NCBI GenBank assembly: GCA_963783865.1
Contig: CAWAPD010000001.1
Location: 1,054,001 to 1,118,000, forward strand
Length of the DNA stretch: 64,000 nucleotides
Direction of reading: 5' to 3'
Source: CAWAPD01 sp963783865
GTDB taxonomy: Bacteria; Actinomycetota; Thermoleophilia; UBA2241
Of this stretch, positions 27,198 to 35,656 are shown piece by piece. Numbering within the stretch: position 1 is the first letter of the stretch; each line of letters begins with the position of its first letter. Made by a program: the position numbers and the translations under genes. The notes beneath the pieces were generated by a model. The model worked only from the letters and a program-made list of their open reading frames with translations, had not been told where the DNA came from and did no database searches.

Positions 27198-27749
27198 ATG
27201 GATACCGAGGCGCTCGCCGCCACTCGGGTCGGCCAGGTCGTCATCAGAGGTCTCGGCGCGGCGATGGAGAGCCGCGTCCGCTACCGGTTCTTCCCGCCCG
27301 ATAACATCCTGCGGGGCGCCGACATCCTGCCCGGGCAGACGGTCCTGGAGGTCGGCTGCGGCACGGGCTTCTACACGATCCCGGGGTCGCCGCTGGTCGG
27401 CGATGGGGGGGAGTGGATCGCGATGGACGTGGTGCCCGAGGCGGTCGAGCTGGTCTCCGGCAAGGTCCAGGCCGCCGGCCTGACCAACGTCCGCGTCGTC
27501 AAGGGCGACGCGACAGCCACCGGCCTCGACGACGCCGTCGTCGACACCGTGGTGCTGTTCGGCGTGATCCCGGCGCCGATGCTGCCGCTGGCCCGGCTCC
27601 TGCCCGAGCTGCACCGCGTGCTGAAGCCCGGTGGGACGCTGGCCGTCTGGCCGCCGGTGCCCGTCTACCTGCCCGAGTCGGTGCTGGCGTCGGGCCTGTT
27701 CGCCTGGTCGAGCCGGCGAAACGCCGTCTACAACTTCTCGCGGCGCTGA
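27198..27749 (+). CDS. Class I SAM-dependent methyltransferase
   Basis: A protein of 183 residues from ATG 27198, preceded by AGAGAGGA. Motif I is TVLEVGCGTGFYTIPG, and the acidic strand-2 end is WIAMDVVPEAVELV. Motif II lies at DTVVLFGVIPAP, and the post-II motif is HRVLKPGGTLAVWPP. The arrangement matches UbiE/Methyltransf_11 enzymes acting on small molecules; the acceptor is unknown. It follows the split CheB-CheR gene by 35 bases on the same strand. Confidence 0.8.
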   Translation: MDTEALAATRVGQVVIRGLGAAMESRVRYRFFPPDNILRGADILPGQTVLEVGCGTGFYTIPGSPLVGDGGEWIAMDVVPEAVELVSGKVQAAGLTNVRVVKGDATATGLDDAVVDTVVLFGVIPAPMLPLARLLPELHRVLKPGGTLAVWPPVPVYLPESVLASGLFAWSSRRNAVYNFSRR

Positions 27750-27787
27750 CGAGGACACTCCTGCGCGGCGGCTTCGCGCGAGCCTCT

Positions 27788-27824
27788 ACGCGCTGCGTTC
27801 GCCCCGACGCGCTGCGTTCGCCCC
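27788..27824 (+). repeat. Tandem 18-nt direct repeat
   Basis: Two perfect copies of ACGCGCTGCGTTCGCCCC at 27788-27805 and 27807-27824, one base apart, lie in the 240-base gap before the next phosphatase gene. It may be an operator or a slippage product. Nothing else is recognisable in the gap. Confidence 0.7.
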
Positions 27825-27989
27825 TCTGCCACCACAGCGCGCCCGGACCTCCTCGGGGTCGTAGTACAAGAGCGGGACGAATAGACTCTCGCCACACCAC
27901 GCCGGTTCGGGGGGTGTCGCGGAGGCCACTCCGCGCGGCTTCGGTGCCGGTGAGCAGCCGAAAGGCGACGCCAGGCGAGGGGTATCGGC

Positions 27990-29660
27990 GTGCGATCGAT
28001 CAGGCAGGGACTGCTCACCTTGGGACAGCGGCTGACGCCGCACCCCGTGCCCGTGGCGATCGCCGCGATCGCCCTCGAGTTCCTCTTCCTGGGCACGCTC
28101 GGCCGCGGCTCACTCGGGTTCCCGGCCGGCGACATGCTGATCACGGGCGCGGTCACGGCCCTGATCGCCTGGGGCGCGGCGGCCATCGGCGGCGCCCGCG
28201 CCGGCCTGGCGACCGCGCTCGGCGCGGGCGTCGCCTATCTCGCCTTCATCTCTGGCGTCTCCAGCCTCGGCGCGGTCGAGAGCACGCTGGCCGCGACGGC
28301 GATCCTGGCCGTCGCGGCGTATGTGACCGGCGTGGTGGCGAGCGCGCTGCGCCGGCAGGCAGGCGAGCGCGAGCGGCTGCTCGGCGCCAGGCTCGAACGC
28401 GCGCTGTGGGAGCGCGGCCTGCTCGAGCGCGCGCTCGGGTCGCTGCCGCGACTGCGCGAGCGAGGCAGTGAGGAGGAGGTCGCGCGCGAGGTCTGCGCCC
28501 GTCTCGCCGGCGAGTTCGGCTGCGACGGCGCCCTCGTGTTCGCCCGCCGCGACCGCGGGCATGCGCTGGTGGCGGCGGCGCCCGCCCTGCAGCCTGCCGG
28601 GCGGGCGCAGCGGGCGCCCCGCTACGGACCCCAGGACCTGCGCCGGCTCGCGCTGGCGCTGCGCGACCGCTCGCCGGTCTTCGTGCCCGACCTTGCCGCC
28701 CAGCGCCTGTCGCCGCCGGCGCGCGACCTCGCCCGCACCCTGCGCGCGACGGCGGCGCTGCTCGCGGTGCCCCAGGGGCGCAGCGACCTCTTCTGCCTCA
28801 TGTACTGGCGCGACCGGGTGACCGCGCCCGACGCCGAAGTGATGATGCTGGCCCAGCGCTTCGTCGACCAGGCGGGCATGGCCATGGGTCACGTGCGCCA
28901 GATGCAGGCGCGGGCCGAGGCCGACCAGCTGCAGCTCGCCCTGCAGCAGGGTCTGCTCCCCCCCGTCGCCATCGACCACCCCGCGATCTGGGTGGCGACC
29001 GTGTACCGGGCAGGCGAGCGGCGCCTGTTGCTGGGCGGCGACTTCGTCGACGTGCTGGCGCTGCCGGACGGCGGGCTGGCGGCGATCATCGGCGACGTCA
29101 GCGGCAAGGGGCCGCGGGCGGCCGCGGTGGGCGCCACCTTGCGCGCCTCGTGGCGCGCGCTCACGCTGGCCGGCACCGATCTCGCCACGATGATGGAGAC
29201 GCTCGGCGAGACCTTCGTCGCCGAGCGTCACTCCGCCGGCGAGTTCGTGACGGCGTGTCTCGCCAAGGTGGACCCGGACGGGCGCCAGGCTCGGCTCGTC
29301 AGCGCCGGGCATCCGCCGCCGCTGCTGTTCGCCGCGGGGTCGATCCGCGAGGTCGAGGTGCGCCCGTTCCTGCCGCTCGGCGTCACCCGCCGGCAGCGCT
29401 GGCGGCCCGCCGCCCTGGCGCTGCCGCCCGCCTGGCGCCTGCTGTTCTACACGGACGGGCTCGTCGAGGGGCTCGCGAGACCCGACGAGCGCGAGCGCCT
29501 GGGCATGGGCGGCCTGCTGGAGCTGCTCGACGGCACACCGGCGTTCCTCCACCAGGGGGCGCTGCAGGCCCTCGTCGCACAGGTGACGGAGCGCAACGGC
29601 GGTCCGCTGGCCGACGACGTGGCGCTGATCGGTCTGTCGAGCCGTTCGCCGGACGGCTGA
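27990..29660 (+). CDS. Membrane-anchored GAF-SpoIIE (PP2C) phosphatase
   Basis: A protein of 556 residues from GTG 27990. Four hydrophobic segments lie within residues 20-125 (AIAAIALEFLFLGTL, then LITGAVTALIAWGAAAIGG and so on), followed by a linker helix and a GAF-like domain (about 155-310). The C-terminal PP2C/SpoIIE domain (about 335-550) has LLLGGDFVDVLALPDGG, AIIGDVSGKGPRAA, SAGHPPPLLF, LLFYTDGLVEGL and LADDVALIGL, keeping the Asp metal ligands. It would dephosphorylate an anti-sigma-factor antagonist in response to a membrane or GAF signal. It stands alone after the methyltransferase gene. Confidence 0.88.
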   Translation: MRSIRQGLLTLGQRLTPHPVPVAIAAIALEFLFLGTLGRGSLGFPAGDMLITGAVTALIAWGAAAIGGARAGLATALGAGVAYLAFISGVSSLGAVESTLAATAILAVAAYVTGVVASALRRQAGERERLLGARLERALWERGLLERALGSLPRLRERGSEEEVAREVCARLAGEFGCDGALVFARRDRGHALVAAAPALQPAGRAQRAPRYGPQDLRRLALALRDRSPVFVPDLAAQRLSPPARDLARTLRATAALLAVPQGRSDLFCLMYWRDRVTAPDAEVMMLAQRFVDQAGMAMGHVRQMQARAEADQLQLALQQGLLPPVAIDHPAIWVATVYRAGERRLLLGGDFVDVLALPDGGLAAIIGDVSGKGPRAAAVGATLRASWRALTLAGTDLATMMETLGETFVAERHSAGEFVTACLAKVDPDGRQARLVSAGHPPPLLFAAGSIREVEVRPFLPLGVTRRQRWRPAALALPPAWRLLFYTDGLVEGLARPDERERLGMGGLLELLDGTPAFLHQGALQALVAQVTERNGGPLADDVALIGLSSRSPDG

Positions 29661-29717
29661 CGCTCTCCCGTTCCCGCCGCGGCCCAGTCCTGCCCGTCGC
29701 CTAGCCGCCGCCGTCTC

Positions 29718-30419
29718 TCACACGTCGAACAGCGCGTAGGGGCGTCCCGACCGGCTCAGTACCTGATGGCACACGTTGCGCACCGGGATGCCGCCCGGCG
29801 TGCGGCCCTCGGCGGCGCCGTTGTGGGCGTGCCCGTGCACGACAATGTCGGCGCCCTGACGGTCGATCGCGTCGCCGAGGGGCGAGAACCCCAGCCAGGG
29901 ATAGATCTCGGGGTGCTCGCCCCTCAAGGTGCCGGCCACCGGCGCGTAGTGGAGGACGGTGACCCTCCGGTCCGCCCCGGCGCGCGCCAGCGCGCGCTCC
30001 AGGCGGACCACTTCGTCGACGCTCGCCTGCACGAACCGCTTGAGCACCGCCTCGCCGAATGGCTGGAGGCGGTGCTCCCCGAACCCGCCGCAGCAGCCCA
30101 TCGTGCCGACGAACGCGACCCCGCCGGTCTCCCACACCTCGGCGTCGAGCACGTGCACGCCGACGTCGCGCAGCATCGGCACCAGCAGCTCGATCTGGCC
30201 GTTCTCGTGGTCGTGGTTGCCGACCACCGCCACCTTGGGCAGCACGAAACGGCCGAGCTCCTCGACGAGGAGCTCCATCTCCTCGATGAGGCCGAGGTTG
30301 GTGAGGTCGCCGGCGACCACCAGGACATCGGCCTCGGCGTCCACGCCCTCCAGGAGCCGCGTCACCTGGCCCCTGCCGTCGAGCCGGCAGTGGAGGTCGC
30401 CGATGGCGGCGACCCGCAT
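29718..30419 (-). CDS. Metallophosphoesterase
   Basis: A protein of 233 residues from ATG 30419. Calcineurin-like metal motifs are in order: AIGDLHCR (D and H), VVAGDLTN, VVGNHDHEN (GNHD/E), a later HYAPV, and VVHGHAHNG (GHxH). It should be a two-metal phosphodiesterase or phosphatase; the substrate is not predictable. The start codon overlaps the stop of the upstream nucleotidyltransferase gene (TGATG), so the two are translationally coupled and probably act together, for example in adding and removing nucleotidyl groups. That pairing is inference. Confidence 0.88.
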   Translation of the reverse strand: MRVAAIGDLHCRLDGRGQVTRLLEGVDAEADVLVVAGDLTNLGLIEEMELLVEELGRFVLPKVAVVGNHDHENGQIELLVPMLRDVGVHVLDAEVWETGGVAFVGTMGCCGGFGEHRLQPFGEAVLKRFVQASVDEVVRLERALARAGADRRVTVLHYAPVAGTLRGEHPEIYPWLGFSPLGDAIDRQGADIVVHGHAHNGAAEGRTPGGIPVRNVCHQVLSRSGRPYALFDV

Positions 30420-31309
30420 CACGCCGCCTCGCCGGCGACGATTCCTTCGTCGTCGCGGCCGACCGGCTCGCTGAACGCGCCGTCGTCGCCGACCAGCGGC
30501 CGCAGGTCGCGACAGTCCTCGAGGCCGCGTTCCTCGACGTCGTAGGCGAAGGCGTCCGGGTCGATCAGGCGGCCGCGCAGGGCGCGCGGGCCGGGATGGT
30601 TCCGCCGGCCGGCCCGCGCCCGCTCGAAGGCCCGGTCCATCAGGGCCTGCGGCAGGTAGTCCGGCCGCCCGGGGTAGACGAACTGCAGCAGGAGCAGGTG
30701 CCAGAGGACGATCTCCTCGTCGCCCCCCAGCAGATCGACCACGTGCTCCCAGTCGACGCGACCGTCCATCTCCTGGACCAGGTGCAGGATGTCGGGCCCG
30801 TCGAACCGGTCGCGGGCGGCGACGTAGATCTTGCTTGCGATCATCTCCTCCACGCCGAGCAGGCAGATCGGCACGCCGAGGAACAGGGCCGGCCGGCACG
30901 ATCGGAACCAGCCCTCGGTGATGTCGAGGGGGGTGCAGTGGCGGACCGAGAACAGCAGGTCGAGCAGGAAGGGCTCACGGTGCGCCTTCGCCAGCCACAG
31001 ACGGTCGCGGACCTCGGTCTCGAAGCCGTGCTGCCGGAGCGCGTCGAGCACCGCCTTGAGGTCGGCGGGGCGCACGAAGACGTCGAGGTCCTTGGTCGTC
31101 CGCCAGATGCCGGTGAAGGCGTGGAAGGCGTAGCCGCCGCCGACGGCGTAGCGCACGCCCGTCTCATTGACGATCGTCAGCCACTCGGTCAGGACGCCGG
31201 CCTCCTCGGCGTCGATCGGCAGCGTGCGGACCACGCGCCGGCCCTGCCAGGGCAGGGAGACGGTGTAGGCCTCGCCGGGGGGCGGCACGGTCTCGGGTGC
31301 GGATCCCAT
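30419..31309 (-). CDS. Nucleotidyltransferase-fold protein (MNT/NTP_transf-like)
   Basis: A protein of 296 residues from ATG 31309. The nucleotidyltransferase core is YAVGGGYAFHAFTG followed by TTKDLDVFVRPADL, in which DLD supplies the paired metal aspartates, and a third acidic position is in FLLDLLFSV. The remainder is helical, with VEEMIASKIYVAARDRFDGPDILHL, the conserved end of this antitoxin/MNT-type domain. It may transfer a nucleotide to a protein or small molecule, or may be inactive like many AbiEii-like proteins. It is upstream of and coupled to the metallophosphoesterase. Confidence 0.75.
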   Translation of the reverse strand: MGSAPETVPPPGEAYTVSLPWQGRRVVRTLPIDAEEAGVLTEWLTIVNETGVRYAVGGGYAFHAFTGIWRTTKDLDVFVRPADLKAVLDALRQHGFETEVRDRLWLAKAHREPFLLDLLFSVRHCTPLDITEGWFRSCRPALFLGVPICLLGVEEMIASKIYVAARDRFDGPDILHLVQEMDGRVDWEHVVDLLGGDEEIVLWHLLLLQFVYPGRPDYLPQALMDRAFERARAGRRNHPGPRALRGRLIDPDAFAYDVEERGLEDCRDLRPLVGDDGAFSEPVGRDDEGIVAGEAA

Positions 31310-31372
31310 GGGCCCGCTATTCCCCTCGGCGGGCGGCGGGAAGCCGTCGCACGGACGCTGCGGGCCGGCGGC

Positions 31373-31417
31373 GGGGGGCGGGGGAGCCGGCCGGGACGGC
31401 CGCCTCCCCCGCCCCCC
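31373..31417 (+). terminator. GC hairpin upstream of divergent genes
   Basis: A 14-bp stem (31373-31386 with 31404-31417) with a partly self-paired loop is followed by TTCCTTCC. No rightward gene ends nearby, so it may stop antisense transcription or act as an insulator. Confidence 0.4.
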
Positions 31418-31563
31418 TTCCTTCCGTACCGTTCCTGAGGGGCGCCTGAATGCCTCCTGTGAAACCCGTACTGTCGTTCACATCTCTTAGTGGCCCGTCA
31501 CGGATGAAGGCGGTCCGCCCCGGGTAGATGGCAGGCGACGTTCACGGCAACTAGGAGGAGCGA

Positions 31564-31722
31564 ATGTCACGCAAGTACATCGTCGGCTTCGCCGCCGTCG
31601 TCGTCCTGGCCCTCGCCGTCTGGCTGGTCCCGGGCGCGCTGGCTCAATCGGGCTCGTCGAGCGCGGCCGCCACGCCATCGCCCGCGGCGACCTCGGGCGG
31701 AACCACGCACACCTGTCCCTAG
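31564..31722 (+). CDS. 52-residue secreted peptide
   Basis: A complete 52-residue frame from ATG 31564 to TAG 31722, with a strong AGGAGG ribosome binding site at 31555-31560. Residues 1-27 form a textbook signal peptide (basic start, hydrophobic core, cleavage after ALA). The mature part is about 25 residues, rich in Ser, Ala, Thr and Gly, with a single Cys near the end in THTCP. The family is not recognised. It has its own terminator-like hairpin, so it is an independent transcription unit directly upstream of the HtrA protease. Confidence 0.6.
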   Translation: MSRKYIVGFAAVVVLALAVWLVPGALAQSGSSSAAATPSPAATSGGTTHTCP

Positions 31723-31770
31723 CGGGAACGCAGCGGCGGCGACGCCGCCGCAGACGAGAGCGTGAAGAGA

Positions 31771-31795
31771 GGGGGCGGCCGTCCCGGCCGCCCCC
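31771..31795 (+). terminator. Terminator after small peptide gene
   Basis: A perfect 10-bp stem (31771-31780 with 31786-31795) with loop GTCCC, followed by CGTCTTGT. It is 48 bases past the stop. Confidence 0.65.
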
Positions 31796-31977
31796 CGTCT
31801 TGTCGCCGACAGGGTCCGCGGGATGATCGGGTAGCTCCGCCCGGGTCTGTTCACAGCATCCTCCAAGGTGCGCCCAAGGTCGCGCTCAGCCCCGTCGGTT
31901 ACAACCAGACAGGCATTCCCGCTCGTCGGGTACGGGCGATGGTCTTGAGGGGTCAGGACGTATCCGAGGAGGAAGCA

Positions 31978-33330
31978 GTGAACGACTTGTCTGATCCCAC
32001 GCCGGGCGCGTATCCGCCGTCCGGGCCCCCGGCGCTCCCGCCGGGCGATCCGCAGCACACCCCTCTTGTCCCGTACCAGCCGGCCGCCCCGCAGGCGCCC
32101 CGTCCCCCGCGCCGGCGCTGGGGCAGGATCGCGTCCGTCGCCGTGCTCGCCCTGTTCGCGGTGCTCGTCGGCATGGCCGCCGGCCACGCGATCTGGGGCA
32201 CCAGCACGCATCTCACCGCGCAGCCCACGACCGGCTCGGCCTCGGGCTCGACGACCTCGCCGTTCGGCGGCGGCTCCGGCTCCGTCAGTCCCTCTGGCGA
32301 CGGCTCCCAGTACGGCTATGGCTCGCCCTACGGCGGCGGATCGTCGACGAACGGCTCGTCCGGCTCGGGCTCGGTGGCGTCCTCGTCGGCGCTGTCGACC
32401 GTGGCCGACGGCCTGGTGAACATCAACGTGACCATCGGCAGCCAGGGCAAGGCGGCCGCGACCGGCATCGTGCTGACCTCGAACGGCGAGGTCCTGACCA
32501 ACAACCACGTGGTCAACGGCGCCACCACCATCAGCGCCACCGATCTCGGGAACGGGCAGACCTACCAGGCGACCGTCGTGGGCTACGACCGCACGGCGGA
32601 CATCGCCGTCATCCAGCTTCAGGACGCGTCGGGGCTGAAGACCGCGCCGCTCGGCTCTTCGGCGTCCGTCGCCGTCGGCGACGGCGTCGTGGCCCTGGGC
32701 AACGCCGGCGGGACCGGCACACCCAGCGCCGCGTCTGGCTCGGTGACCGGCCTCGACCGCTCGATCACGGCCAGCGACGAGGGCGGCGGCAACGCCGAGC
32801 GTCTGAGCGGCCTGATCGAGGTCGACGCCGGCATCCAGCCCGGCGACTCGGGCGGCGCCCTCGTGGATCAGTCCGGCAACGTCGTCGGCGTGAACACCGC
32901 CGCCTCGGCCGGCTACTCGTTCCAGGGCACGACCGACGGGTACGCGGTGCCGATCGACACCGCGCTCTCCCTGGCCGGCCAGATCGAAGCGGGCGACGCG
33001 TCGTCGACCGTCCACATCGGGGCCACCGCGTTCCTGGGCGTCGCGATGTCGTCGACCAGCGGCCAGAGCGGCTTCTTCGGCGGCCAGTCGAACCTCGCCG
33101 GCGCGACCATCGCCGGCGTGCAGTCCGGCTCTCCGGCCGCCCAGGCCGGGCTCGCGGCCGGCGACACGATCGTCGCGATCGACGGCACCACCACCGTCGA
33201 CTCGTCGTCGACGCTGGTCGCGGCCCTGGGCACGCATCACCCCGGCGACAAGGTCACCGTCACGTGGGTCGACCAGTCAGGTTCACAGCACTCGGCGAGT
33301 GTGACGCTCGCGTCCGGCCCGGCCGCCTGA
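31978..33330 (+). CDS. HtrA/DegP-type membrane serine protease with PDZ domain
   Basis: A protein of 450 residues. GTG 31978 was chosen because GAGGAGG lies at 31966-31972. A proline-rich cytoplasmic tail is followed by a transmembrane helix (about 49-70) and a Ser/Gly linker. The trypsin-like domain has all three catalytic residues: His177 in TNNHVV, Asp208 in DRTADIAVI, Ser291 in GDSGGAL. The PDZ domain (about 345-445) begins FLGVAMSS and includes SPAAQAGLAAGDTIVAIDG. It is a quality-control protease acting outside the membrane on misfolded exported proteins. The architecture matches actinobacterial HtrA/PepD. A terminator follows. Confidence 0.92.
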   Translation: MNDLSDPTPGAYPPSGPPALPPGDPQHTPLVPYQPAAPQAPRPPRRRWGRIASVAVLALFAVLVGMAAGHAIWGTSTHLTAQPTTGSASGSTTSPFGGGSGSVSPSGDGSQYGYGSPYGGGSSTNGSSGSGSVASSSALSTVADGLVNINVTIGSQGKAAATGIVLTSNGEVLTNNHVVNGATTISATDLGNGQTYQATVVGYDRTADIAVIQLQDASGLKTAPLGSSASVAVGDGVVALGNAGGTGTPSAASGSVTGLDRSITASDEGGGNAERLSGLIEVDAGIQPGDSGGALVDQSGNVVGVNTAASAGYSFQGTTDGYAVPIDTALSLAGQIEAGDASSTVHIGATAFLGVAMSSTSGQSGFFGGQSNLAGATIAGVQSGSPAAQAGLAAGDTIVAIDGTTTVDSSSTLVAALGTHHPGDKVTVTWVDQSGSQHSASVTLASGPAA

Positions 33331-33376
33331 CGGGCGACATGGCCACTCCGTCCTGACGCCCGGTCGGCAGGAAGAG

Positions 33377-33410
33377 AAGGGGCGGGGGCTCGTTCGAGCC
33401 CCCGCCCCTT
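33377..33410 (+). terminator. Terminator after htrA-like gene
   Basis: A 16-bp stem (33377-33392 with 33395-33410) with a tight TT-centred loop, ending in TTCC. Confidence 0.75.
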
Positions 33411-33461
33411 CCGCGTTCCCGGGAAGGTATCCTTGCGGCAGCCGACCGAAGGAGCATGGAG

Positions 33462-34673
33462 ATGCAAGACGCGAAACGGCCCCACGGGGCCGGTGAGGGC
33501 GAAGGACTCTCGCCCGACACGCTGGCGGTGTGGGCCGGCGAGGGCGACGCGGCGGTGCAGGGGTCGACGCAGGTGCCGGTGGTCTACAGCGCCGCCTACG
33601 GCTATCCCGACGTCGACGAGTGGCTCGACGTCGCGCTCGGGCGCACGCCGGGCCACATCTACAGCCGCAACACGAACCCGACCGTGGGCGCCTTCGAGGA
33701 GAAGGTGCGTCTCCTCGAAGGCGCCCAGGCCGCCACGAGCTTCGCCACCGGCATGGCCGCGGTCAGCAACGCGCTGTTCGCCCTGCTCGCCCCCGGCGAT
33801 CGCGTGGTCTCGGTCAAGGACACCTACGGGGGCACCAACAAGGTCTTCCTCGACTTCCTGCCGCGCATCGGCGTGACCGTCGACCTGCGCGACACCGGCG
33901 ACCACGAGGAGATCGAGGCCGCGATCGGCGAGGGCTGCCGGGTCGTCTACCTCGAGACGCCGACCAACCCGACCCTGAAGGTCCTCGACATCGAGCGGCT
34001 CGCCCGCGCCGCCCACGACGTGGGCGCTGTCGTGCTCGCCGACAACACCTTTGCCACGCCGATCAACCAGAACCCGCTGGCGCTGGGCGCCGACCTGGTC
34101 ATCCACAGCGCTACCAAGTTCCTCGGCGGCCACGCCGACGCGCTCGGCGGCGTGGCCTGCGGTGACCCCGAGCTGGTGCAGGCCGCCTTCCACTACCGCG
34201 AGATCACCGGCGCCACGCTCGACCCGATGGCCGCCTACCTGCTGCTGCGCGGCATGAAGACGCTGGCGTTGCGCATCGAGCGCCAGAACGCGAACGCGCT
34301 GCGCATCGCCCGTTGGCTCGCCGGCCGGCCCGGCGTGGCCGCCGTCTACTACCCGGGCCTCGAGACGCATCCCCTGCACGACGTCGCGGCCCGGCAGATG
34401 CGAGGCTTCGGCGGCGTGCTGAGCTTCCTGCTCGAGGGCGGCTTCGCCGCGGTGAAGGCCGTGCTGCCGCGCCTGCGCCTCGCCCACCGCGCCGCCAACC
34501 TCGGCGCCGTCGAGACGATCGCGGGGCCGCCGGCGACGACGAGCCATGTCGAGTGCACCGCCGAGGAGCGCGAGGCGATGGGGATCCCCGAGGGTCTGAT
34601 CCGCTACTCGGTCGGCATCGAGAGCGCCGACGACCTGATCGCCGACCTGCGGCACGCGTTGGCGGGGGTGTAG
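33462..34673 (+). CDS. PLP-dependent transsulfuration enzyme (CGS/CGL/MGL family)
   Basis: A protein of 403 residues. ATG 33462 is preferred over ATG 33456 because AAGGAG at 33449-33454 is too close to the latter. Family signatures: IYSRNTNPTVGAFEEKV, phosphate-binding FATGMAAVSNAL, VYLETPTNPTLKVLDI, ADNTFATPINQNPLALGAD, and the PLP lysine K219 in SATKFLGGHADALGG. Possible activities are cystathionine gamma-synthase, cystathionine gamma-lyase or methionine gamma-lyase; residue choice alone does not separate them. Position just before the methylamine genes hints at a link with sulfur or methyl metabolism, but it may simply be a neighbour. It ends with TAG. Confidence 0.88.
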   Translation: MQDAKRPHGAGEGEGLSPDTLAVWAGEGDAAVQGSTQVPVVYSAAYGYPDVDEWLDVALGRTPGHIYSRNTNPTVGAFEEKVRLLEGAQAATSFATGMAAVSNALFALLAPGDRVVSVKDTYGGTNKVFLDFLPRIGVTVDLRDTGDHEEIEAAIGEGCRVVYLETPTNPTLKVLDIERLARAAHDVGAVVLADNTFATPINQNPLALGADLVIHSATKFLGGHADALGGVACGDPELVQAAFHYREITGATLDPMAAYLLLRGMKTLALRIERQNANALRIARWLAGRPGVAAVYYPGLETHPLHDVAARQMRGFGGVLSFLLEGGFAAVKAVLPRLRLAHRAANLGAVETIAGPPATTSHVECTAEEREAMGIPEGLIRYSVGIESADDLIADLRHALAGV

Positions 34674-34746
34674 AGCCGCCGGACGGGCGGGGTGATATCG
34701 TCTCTTCCGGAACGACCTGATCGGGAGCCAACGGAAGAGAGCGTCC

Positions 34747-35622
34747 ATGCCCGGCGACCGCGGCACAGGCACCATCGCCACTGCCCTGCACGATCTGCGC
34801 GGCGAGCTGCCGCCGAGCGAGAGACGGGTCGCGCGCACGATCCTCGACGGGTACCCGGTCGCCGGCATCGGCACGCTGGCCGAGCTCGCCGGACGGGCGC
34901 GCGTCAGCAGCCCCACGGTGCTGCGCCTGATCAACCGGCTCGGCTACGCCGGCTTCGGCGAGTTCCAGCGGGCGCTGCTCGCCGAGGTCGAGGCCCGGCT
35001 GGCCACCACCTCCAGCGCCATGCCGGCCGCCTCGCCGGCCGACGGGCACATCGTGCGCACGCTCCTGAACGAGGCGGCCGCCAACATCTCCGCCGACGCC
35101 GCCGGTCTGGTCCCGGGCGAGATCGACGACGTGGTCGAGCTGCTGGCGCGCTCCCGCACGGTGGTCACGATCGGGGGCTGGCTCACGCAGGTGTTCGCCC
35201 GCTACCTTTTCATCGCGCTGCAGACGATGCGGCCGCGCTGCCGCTGCGTGGGAGCGGCGGCCTCGTCCGGCGCGGCGGAGCTCGTCGACCTCGGCCGCCG
35301 CGACACGCTGGTCGTGTTCGACGCGCGCCCATACGGGGCGGCCGCGGAGGAGCTGTGCACGTGGGCGAGAGCCAGGGGCGCCCGGATCGTCCTGTTCACC
35401 GACCCCTGGCTCTCGCCCATCGCCCGCCAGGCCTCTCACGTGCTGGTCGCCCGCAGCGCCTCCACGTCGCCGTTCGACTCCTACGCGCCGATGTTCGCGC
35501 TCGTCGAAGCGGTCGTCGCCGAGGTTGCGGCGCGCCTGGGCGAGGGGGCCCAGCGCCGCATCGCCGAGGCCGAGGCGCTCCTGGAACGGTGGGAGTGGCG
35601 GCCGGAGGATGCCGGACGCTGA
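34747..35622 (+). CDS. RpiR/MurR-family regulator (HTH plus SIS)
   Basis: A protein of 291 residues from ATG 34747, with GGAAGAG upstream. The N-terminal HTH_6 domain reads LPPSERRVARTILDGYPVAG then LAGRARVSSPTVLRLINRLG and GFGEFQRALL. The SIS domain (about 125-270) has VVTIGGWLTQVFARYL, DTLVVFDARPYG and ARIVLFTDPWLSPIA. RpiR proteins usually sense phosphosugars through SIS, but members next to methylamine genes may bind other ligands. It lies 34 bases before mtbB on the same strand, so it is the likely local regulator of the methyltransferase genes. That is inference from position. Confidence 0.9.
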   Translation: MPGDRGTGTIATALHDLRGELPPSERRVARTILDGYPVAGIGTLAELAGRARVSSPTVLRLINRLGYAGFGEFQRALLAEVEARLATTSSAMPAASPADGHIVRTLLNEAAANISADAAGLVPGEIDDVVELLARSRTVVTIGGWLTQVFARYLFIALQTMRPRCRCVGAAASSGAAELVDLGRRDTLVVFDARPYGAAAEELCTWARARGARIVLFTDPWLSPIARQASHVLVARSASTSPFDSYAPMFALVEAVVAEVAARLGEGAQRRIAEAEALLERWEWRPEDAGR

Positions 35623-35656
35623 CGCGTCCGGTCGGATGAAGCGCAAAGGAGCGAGC

